Positions 56,157 to 64,000 of a DNA stretch of 64,000 bases are shown here, in pieces. Each line of letters opens with the position of its first letter. Within the stretch, counting starts at the first letter, position 1. Position numbers and translations under genes: made by a program. The stretch is from Aedes albopictus (lineage: Eukaryota; Arthropoda; Insecta; Diptera; Culicidae): contig NC_085138.1 in assembly GCF_035046485.1 (NCBI RefSeq), forward strand, positions 445,819,204 through 445,883,203, given 5' to 3'. The notes beneath the pieces are model-generated. The model was not told the origin of the DNA and did no database searches. It saw nothing but the letters and a program-made list of their open reading frames with translations.

Positions 56157-59100
56157 CATACATACATACATTTATTTGTTCAACATCATTAAGACAAGAC
56201 ATAATCAACAATAGTACGCCACAATACTCGGTTTGTGGCTGCCGCTCTCCATCCTCGGTCGCGCCCAATGCTCGCCAAGTCACGCTCCACCTGGTCCGCC
56301 CATCGTGCTCTCTGCGCTCCACGCCTTCTTGTGCCAACCGGATCCGTTGCAAACACCAGCTTTGCAGGGTTGTTGTCCGGCATTCTTGCAACATGCCCTG
56401 CCCAACGTATCCTTCCGGCTTTGGCCACCTTCTGGATGCTGGGTTCGCCGTAAAGTGCAGCGAGCTCGTGGTTCATCCTTCTCCGCCACACACCGTTTTC
56501 CTGCACGCCGCCGAAGATCGTCCTTAGCACCCGTCGCTCGAAAACTCCGAGTGCTTGCAGGTCCTCCTCGAGCATGGTCCATGTCTCGTGCCCGTAGAGG
56601 ATCACCGGTCTTATCAGCGTTTTGTACATGGTGCATTTGGTGCGTGGGTGAATCTTTTTCGACCGCAGTTTCTTCTGGAACCCGTAGTAGGCCCGACTTC
56701 CGCTGATGATGCGCCTCCGAATTTCTCGGCTCACGTTGTTGTCAGCCGTCAGTAAGGATCTGAGGTAGACGAATTCCTCCACCACCTCGAAAGTATCCCC
56801 GTCTATCGTAACATTACTACCCAGACGGATCCGGTCGTTTTTGGTTCCGCCTACCAGCATGTACTTTGTTTTTGAGGCATTCACCACCAGTCCGACCTTT
56901 GCTGCTTCGCGTTTCAGGCGGGTGTACAGTTCTGCCACCGTTCCAAATGTTCTAGCGATAATGTCCATGTCGTCCGCAAAGCACACAAATTGACCGGATT
57001 TTGTGAAAATCGTTTCCCGGCTGTTGAGCCCGGCTCGTCGCATCACACCTTCCAGCGCGATGTTGAAGAGTAGACATGAGAGTCCGTCACCTTGTCGCAG
57101 TCCCCGGCGAGATACGAATGAACTGGATAGTTCACCCGAAACCCTTACGCAGTTTTGCACACACCGTCCATCGTTGCTTCAATCAGTCTAGTCAGCTTCC
57201 CAGGAAAGCCGTTTTCGTCCATGATTCTCCATAGCTCTGCGCGGTCGATACTATCGTATGCCGCTTTGAAGTCGATGAACAGGTGGTGCGTTGGGACCTG
57301 GTATTCACGGCATTTCTGGAGGATTTGCCGTACGGTAAAGATCTGGTCCGTTGTCGACCGGCCGTCGATGAAGCCGGCTTGATAACTTCCCACGAACTCA
57401 TTTGTTTTAGGTGACAGACGACGGAAGATGATCTGAAATAGCACTTTGTAGGCAGCATTCAAAATAGTGATCGCCCTGAAGTTCTCACATTCCAAATGGT
57501 CGCCTTTCTTGTGAATGGGGCAGATTACCCCTTCCTTCCACTCCTCCGGTAGCTGTTCGGTTTCCCAGATCCTGACTATCAGCCGATGCAGACAGGTGGC
57601 CAACTTTTCTGGGCCCATCTTGATGAGTTCAGCTGCGATACCATCCTTACCAGCTGCTTTGTTGGTTTTGAGCTGGTGAATGGCATCCTTAACTTCCCTC
57701 AGCGTGGGAGTTGGTTCATTTCCGTCCTCCGCTGCACTGGCGTCGTCGTTCCTTCCGTTGCCGTGGGCTCCCGTGCCTACGTTCTCCACGCCGTTCAGGT
57801 GCTGATCGAAGTGCTGCTTCCACCTTTCGATCACCTCACGTCCGTCCGTCAAGAGGCCTCCGTCTTTATCCCTGCATATTTGATGCGTTGAGCTTCTGAT
57901 AGAACTTCCGTGTTTCTTGGGAACGGCACAGCAGTTCCATTTCTTCACACTCCGCTTCTTCCAGGTGGCGCTTTTTCTCCCGAAAGAGGCGGGTCTGCTG
58001 TTTCCGCTTCTGTTTGTAACGTTCCACGTTCTGTCGAGTCCCTTGCTGCAGCATTACCGCCCTCGCTGCGTTCTTCTCCTCCAAAACCGTTCTGCACTCT
58101 TCGTCGAACCATTCGTTACGTCGATTCCGTTCCACGTACCCGATGGTGCTCTCGGCTGCGTCGTTGATGGCTGCTTTCACTGTACTCCAGCAGTCCTCTA
58201 GAGGGGCCTCATCGAGCTCGCCCTCGTCTGGCAACGCGGCTTCGAGATTCTGCGCGTATGCTGAGGCGACATCCGGTTGCTTCAGTCGCTCTAGGTTGTA
58301 CCGTGGCGGTCGCCGGTACCGTACATTGTTGATGACGGAGAGTTTTGGGCGCAGTTTGACCATCACCAGATAGTGGTCGGAGTCGATGTTGGCGCCACGA
58401 TAGGTCCTGACGTCGATAATGTCGGAGAAGTGCCGTCCGTCAATCAGAACGTGGTCGATTTGAGATTCCGTCTGCTGTGGTGATCTCCAGGTGTAACGAT
58501 AAGGGAGGCTGTGTTGGAAAAAGGTGCTACGTATGGCCATATTTTTGGAGGCGGCGAAATCAATGAGTCGTAGGCCGTTTTCGTTCGTCTGCTGGTGGGC
58601 GCTGAACTTACCAATCGTCGGTCTGAATTCCTCCTCCTGGCCTACCTGAGCGTTCAAATCTCCTATGATGATCTTGACGTCGTGGCTTGGGCAGCGATCG
58701 TACTCGCGTTCGAGCTGCGCGTAAAATGCGTCCTTGTCATCATCAGTACTTCCGGAGTGTGGGCTGTGCACGTTTATTATGCTGAAGTTGAAGAATCGGC
58801 CCTTGATCCTCAACCTGCACATTCTTTCGTCGATCGGCCACCAACCGATCACGCGCCTCTGCATATCACCCATCACGATGAAAGCTGTTCCCAGCTCGCG
58901 TGTGTTGCCGCAGCTCTGGTAGATGGTATGGTTACCTCTAAACGTTCACACCATGGATCCTGTCCAACACACCTCCTGCAGCGCTACGATGCCGAACCCG
59001 CGGTCCTTCAGTAGATCGGCGAGTATGCGGGTGCTCCCAATGAAGTTGAGAGATCGGCAGTTCCACGTACCGAGTTTCCAATCGCAAGTCCTTTTTGTTC

Positions 59101-59529
59101 GCTGGGGTCGTTGCCGTTGGTCTCGGTTCGTATTATTCTGTTGCTGATTTTCCGTTACAATGGTTTTTTACGGCTGGCTCGTAGGGCCTGACACCAACCC
59201 CCTACTTTCCGGAGGACCATAGTGCACAGTTGAGCTTAGAGTCCTTCCCTGGCACTCGGACGTAGATCAGCCGCCCCTAACATGGGGATCAGACGCTGTT
59301 GTGAGCCGCTCCTCCTGGAGAACAGACGCTCAGGTTTGCCGAAGCAAACCCCCCCTTCCCTGTCAGCCTACGACCAAAGTTCCCACCGGGGTTGGTTACC
59401 CGATCTTCCCTAAGGTTGCTCATAGTTTCCGGCCGGTACCGCGTGGAGGTAGGGATAGGAGTTGCTGGGCAGAGGCTAGTGGATCACAATGGGATCTGAA
59501 TTGCGCAGCATACCCAGCCTTTACCGTGC
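56157..59529 (-). mobile_element. RTE-like non-LTR retrotransposon with 13-bp target duplication
   Basis: A 3373-bp element on the minus strand. The 13-bp sequence CTTTTCGTAAATA is exact at 56144-56156 and 59530-59542. The 3' end is (ATGT)n rather than poly-A, as in RTE elements. One decayed ORF encodes an AP endonuclease and reverse transcriptase without RNase H. The 5' leader (about 59090-59529) is GC-rich, unlike its surroundings. The exact duplication implies a fairly recent insertion, although the ORF is broken. The clade is inferred from single-ORF layout, lack of RNase H and tail type. Confidence 0.8.
56189..59085 (-). pseudogene. RTE-like endonuclease/reverse transcriptase, broken
   Basis: Read on the minus strand, the endonuclease begins LGTWNCRSLN (near 59075) and ALQEV. 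A TGA at 58946-58948 interrupts it. It continues with GDLNAQVG and the catalytic SDHYLV block (long open part 58876-57866). A frameshift near 57900 leads to the reverse transcriptase: ICPIHKKGD, FRAITILNAAYK, AGFIDGRSTTDQIF, FIDFKAAYDSIDR (57948-57145). A second frameshift near 57150 leads to RQGDGLSCLLFN, catalytic CFADDMD and a C-terminal RIRWAGHVARMPD (57160-56189), ending VDYVLS. All main domains are present, so decay is limited to three lesions. Confidence 0.85.
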
Positions 59530-59965
59530 CTTTTCGTAAATAAGAATCTTTAAATCATTTTTTTGTCATTTTGCCTACTCTTTGAAGAGTTTATACATGG
59601 CTAGTTACACTAACGAGGTATCACCTTACACCAAAGCTGCCCCCTTCTCCCGGGAGTAATCCTCTTAAAAAAAAATCCGAGAATATTATCTGAAGGAATC
59701 CAGTTTCAAGAAAAATCCCACAAGATATAATGGGGAAAATTCTAGGAGAAATCCCGGAAGCAACCCTGGAAGATCCCCGGACGATTTTGGGAAGAAATCC
59801 TTGGAGAAACCCTTCAAAAATCTCTTGAAAAATTCTAGCAGAAATCCACAAAGGATCCTGGAAGCAATCAATGAATAAATCCTGGAGTAACCACGGAAAA
59901 ATCTCAAGAGGCGTCTCTGAGAGATTCCTTGAGAAATTTCTAACAGAACCCTGGAAGCAATTCTA

Positions 59966-60415
59966 CACACTTAGAAATTCTGAAATTTCCACGAAACGGA
60001 ATCACCAGAAAACGTAAATATTTTCAAGACTGAATCACAAATTGGACTCAATTTTACGCGCATCATGTAAGTGCTGGTTGGTTAACAAATCCGTTTCACC
60101 AGAAACGTAGAATCAGTATCACGTTCATCAGCCACCTTCCAACTCGGTGAAATAGCCGAGAGGTAAGAGATGTGGCTCACGATCAGCAGATCCGGAGTTC
60201 CAATCCCATGCATGACAATATTTTACTTTTCTATGTTTTATCTGTCAAATCGGTTCTAGCGATTGCTTGACGCTAAGAAAAAATAAGTTTTATTTTGGGG
60301 TGTCTTGAAAGACGTAAATTTACATGTTATAACCTCTACTAAATTTGTGTTTTTGAAGATGCTCGTATATGTCAGGTTCAGGACACTTAAAATTACATGA
60401 TATTTTCTAGGTGTG
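59966..60415. mobile_element. TA-flanked MITE with a tRNA-like insert
   Basis: A 450-bp element with ends CACACTTAGAAA and TTTCTAGGTGTG; TA flanks both sides (59964-59965, 60416-60417). Inside, about 60148-60215, is a tRNA-like stretch (ATAGCCGAGAGGTAAGAG as A box, GGAGTTCCAATCCC as degenerate B box), probably a SINE head. Confidence 0.65.
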
Positions 60416-61165
60416 TAGGAGAAACTTAGGAAAGTACCGCGAGGGGTATCATTGATGGAATCCCAAAAGTATTCCTGAAAATATCATTAAGATAATCTCA
60501 AAAGCATTCCCTGAAATAATCTCGGGAGAAAGATTTCCGGGCAAAATCATTCAGGAAATTGCGGGAGAAATCTCTTATGGAATCACTGAAGGAATATCTG
60601 GGAGCAATTCCATGTGCAATCTCTAAAGAAATCCCGGTAGAAAGCAATAAATGAATCCTGACAGAAATTCCTGGAGAAATTTCGAAAGAAATCCATGAAG
60701 AGCCCGGGAGAAATCTCTGAAGGAATCCCGGCAGAATTCCTCGAAGTATTTTGTTTTTATCTTTGAAAATATATCTCGGAGGGGCGGGGGCGGGAGGATC
60801 CAACAGGGATTCTGGAAGGAATCCCAAGACAAATCCCTGTATGACTTCGGGAAGGTGTCTTCGAAGAAATCCCGGGGCAAATCCCTAAGAATATCCTTAG
60901 CGGAATCCCTGAATTCTGGGATAAATTTCTTAAGGAAAACCGAGGAGAATAAATGAAGGAATTTCTGAAGGAATTCCTGAAATAATTCAGGAGAAATTCC
61001 CATAGCATTGCCAAATTAATTTTGGGAGGAATTCTTGAAATAATTCCAGAAGATATCCCATTAGAAATCAGTGAAGGAATCTCAGAATGAATTCCGGAAG
61101 AAATCCCTAATGGAAATCCGGGAAGTATTCTTGAAAGAATCTCTGAATGCAGTGGCGATTCCATA

Positions 61166-61326
61166 TCCTCAATCCTACCTGTTCAACGAATGTAAATGTA
61201 ACAAATTTGCTTGTAATCTGTAGATAATGAGGGGAATAGTAGTTTTCGTCCTTTTTCAATTTGATTATGATCCTGTATTCCCCGCAAATTCAACTTTTAG
61301 GGTTGTTGAACAGGTAAGAAGTGAGG
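61166..61326. mobile_element. 160-bp hairpin MITE in the minisatellite
   Basis: CCTCAATCCTACCTGTTCAAC at the left pairs with GTTGAACAGGTAAGAAGTGAGG at the right. The interior is unlike the minisatellite. Ends are approximate and no duplication is clear. Confidence 0.55.
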
Positions 61327-62660
61327 TTACGAGACGGCGTTGTCTGAATGAATCTCAGGAGGAATCTCGGAAGGAAACATGGGAAAATCAATGAAGAAAT
61401 CCTTGAAGGAAGTCCGAGAAAAATCCCAGGAAAAAAGCCAGGAGAATCCTGGAGCAATCCCTGATACAATCCCGGGGATAATCCGTGAAAGAATCCCGGA
61501 AGAAATCCCGGACATTCCAGAAAGAATTCCTGGAAGACTGCTTGGCAGGATTCTGGAATAATACCTATCTATACAAATTTTAGGAGAATGTGCTAAAGAT
61601 TACTCGAAAAGGATCAATGATCAATAATTGATCCCGGAAAGAAATTCGGGGTAAAATGCTGAAGGAATCCCGGGAAAGAGTGCTGTAAAAGAATTTCAGG
61701 ATAAATCATTGAAGACATTGTTGGAGGAATCTCTGAAGAAAACCAAGGTGGAGTCCCTAGAGGTATCCCTGGAATAGTTTTTGACGGAAACTCAAGAAAA
61801 ATGTCTAAAGATATCCCGTGACATACAATCAAAAGAATCATATGAGAAATCAATAAGAAATTCCGATCTAAATCTTTGAAGGAATCTCTGAAAATAACCA
61901 GGAGGAATTTATAAATTATTCTCTGGAGGAATACCTTAAAGAATGTGTCCTAGAAGAAATCCCTGGATGGGAATTCGGAAGGAATCCCGGAATAAATCTC
62001 TAAGAATCTCGTAGATTTTCGGATGAATCCTCGAATGAATGCCTATGTAAACCTTGAGAGGAATTTCTACAAGAAACCCGGTAAAAACAAATGACAAAAT
62101 CCTTGAAGGTGGCAATGAAGATATTCTCGGAAGAAGTCCTAAAGGAAGCCAGGAAGAAATCCCCGAAACAGTCTGGCAGATATATCAGGAAAAATCCTGG
62201 AGGAATCACAGAAACAGTCTTAAAAGAATTTCCTAAAGGAATCCAGGGAGGATTCAATGAAGGATTCCCGGGAAGAACCAATGAAGGAATCCTTGTTGAA
62301 ATGTCGGAAAGAAATCCTGAAAGAATCCAGGAAAAATCAATAAAATAATCTGAGGGAAAATCCTGGAGAAATCCTTGACGAAATCTTGTAGAAATCTTGA
62401 AGGAATCACAGAACTACCTATGGGCATTCTAGGAGAAATACCTGCAGAAATGCTGGGAGGAATCCCTGTAAGAATTCTAGAGGAATTCCTGAAAGCATCC
62501 TGAAAAAATCCAAGAGGGATCATTCGAAGACTACTTGAACGGATCCTATGAAGAACTCTGAGAGGAATACAGGGAGGAATTTCAGGAAAAATCCTGGAAC
62601 GAACCCCTACAGAATTCTCTGAAGAAACTATAAGATAAAGCCTGGTTGAAAACTTTGTAG

Positions 62661-64000
62661 AAATCCTTAGAGATTTATTGTTTCTTCTTGAAATGTTTGT
62701 AATATCTTACAGTAATTTCCTTGACCTGAATTATCGGGAGGCAATCCTGACTATTTTCGTAGATCAGTGCCAAACGGGAGGTTATCCGTGATATAGATTA
62801 CATGAAGTGCGGTAGTTTTTAACTTGAAATCTTCGTGACACATGGCCCATATACACTGGAGCAGTTTTGTTGAATTCGCCATTTTTTATCTCTTCACTGA
62901 GTCGAGATATTGGCAAAAAAAGCTTTTTTCACCGAAGTGTCACCTGTTCGAAGGTTTTTTTTTACTAATAGTGGTAAGAATCTACTTTGTCATATGCTCC
63001 AATTTCCGTCATATCAGATTGAAAATTATCAATAACCACGGAAATTTAAACTTACCATCGCCAATGACACAACAGGTGGAAGCATAAAGATGTAGACTAT
63101 GAATATCCAGCCTCTATTGCACTGGAAATTGAAAAAAATCTCATAATTTTTCTCATTTAAATTTCACTTCACTTCAAATGTAGATAAACAAGTGTTCTTC
63201 GTCACAGGAAGGATGCAAGCAAATGTATCCGTAACTTTTATGCGTATAATATGTTTCTTATTTCACAACTACAATAAAAGAATTCTTCGGTGCTCCCTGA
63301 TAGCGCACTATGATCTGTTTCCGTTGATATTATATAGGGTTTTCGACCCCATTCCCGGCACAACAGGTAAACAAAATTGAGCATTACTTAAATCCACAAC
63401 GAAACGACCGTTTTCGTCCACTTTTTTCATCTGGATCAGATACCTTATTGCGTGAACTTATTGTTGATAGTGATTGTTGTGAACATTTTCTGCCAGAAAG
63501 CTGATTTTAAACGAGTTTACTGCACCTAGTCCAGCGCCAATTTCCGGCATCAGTGCCGAATTTCCAGCAAAATTAAATGGGAAATCACTTCAGCATTGGG
63601 TGCTGACGAAGTGCACTCGTTTGCGTGTAATAGTTGTTTTGGGCACTTGCATGGCTTCAGAGTGAACGTGGAGCTCATTGGCTGTAGATCCCGTTGCGGA
63701 AAACCTTAGGTACCGTAGTTCGAAACCCTAGGTAAAACTTTTTTCTCTTAATTTTGTTTTGTTTGGTAGTACTTAGAAAACATTAATTTACTTAGATTGC
63801 AAACGATTTGACCGACTTTTTGTATACACAATTAGGGTTGTAAATTTGTATCCATCCTATGTACTATAGTGTCTTCTTGTAGTTATGACGGAAATTGAAT
63901 TCATGTTGCGCCGAGAATAGAATTTAAGTAGACGGAAATAGATTCAGTGTAAGTTTGGCTAGATAAACATATGTATTTACAGAAAAGACCTAAATCAAAT
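62661..64000. other. Spacer, no gene recognised
   Basis: AT-rich sequence with short open frames (up to 81 codons) and no motif, splice pattern or repeat structure that I can support. Confidence 0.45.

Larger units (their letters stand above)
59640..62660. repeat. GAATCCCGGGA / GGAATCC-type minisatellite
   Basis: About 3 kb of degenerate GAAGGAATCCCGG, GAGAAATCCTTGAAG and GGAATCTCTGA words, related to the core of the giant foldback (12460-17035) but richer in CCCGGG. It is interrupted by MITEs at 59966-60415 and about 61166-61326. No inverted arms like those of the foldback were found around it. The many open frames on both strands (up to 135 codons) are repeat by-products. Confidence 0.75.

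Noticed and set aside
56233..56706. Plus-strand open frames (up to 157 codons) over the RTE-like element
   Set aside because: They are antisense shadows of the GC-rich reverse-transcriptase gene.

Overview
This window looks like a transposon-rich piece of an Aedes mosquito genome (Aedes aegypti or Aedes albopictus). The basis is the set of repeat families I recognise: three Feilai-type tRNA-derived SINEs ending in GAA repeats, a LOA-clade non-LTR retrotransposon that matches what I remember of Lian, hAT-type and TA-flanked MITEs, and AT-rich spacers. There are no operons, rRNA genes or CRISPR arrays. One 500-base assembly gap (28172-28671) lies inside a tandem satellite. I see one believable host-type gene, a small three-exon secreted-protein gene on the minus strand at 52693-53226. 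It carries a single homopolymer frameshift and lies inside an inverted-repeat element.

Layout from left to right. 1-5200: AT-rich spacer, a 628-bp foldback MITE, and a decayed non-LTR retrotransposon. That retrotransposon is split by a 1155-bp element whose ends read CACAGTGG, the signature of Transib elements and RAG signals. 5200-10360: G/C strand-skewed minisatellites, diverged repeat modules, an 855-bp hAT-like MITE holding a second MITE, and a GAATCC-type minisatellite. 10428-23277: a full-length Lian-like retrotransposon on the minus strand. It is flanked by a 63/67-bp target duplication and interrupted twice: by a SINE (13-bp duplication) and by an 8055-bp foldback element (5-bp duplication GTTTC). 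Removing both insertions on paper gives exactly 1189 in-phase codons including the stop, with one premature TAG.

23345-32310: AT-rich spacer, a CCATCTTG repeat block, a satellite of about 305 bp carrying the gap and a 1212-bp foldback, and an array with an exact 151-bp period. 32310-40720: spacer, two Feilai copies, a skewed minisatellite, complex tandem repeats, a MITE and a nearly identical 111-bp array. 40987-45148: a DNA transposon with terminal inverted repeats of about 480 bp and a decayed transposase gene that has one visible intron. I cannot assign its superfamily from sequence alone.

45149-56143: more complex repeats, nested MITEs with readable target duplications, a TTAA-flanked MITE holding a SINE, and the small secreted-protein gene. 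56157-59529: a 3373-bp RTE-like retrotransposon with a 13-bp target duplication, decayed by one stop and two frameshifts. 59640-64000: a second large GAATCC minisatellite with embedded MITEs, then spacer.

The window is best read as layered insertions. Several layers can be ordered because an interrupted reading frame or an intact paralogous copy shows the empty site.
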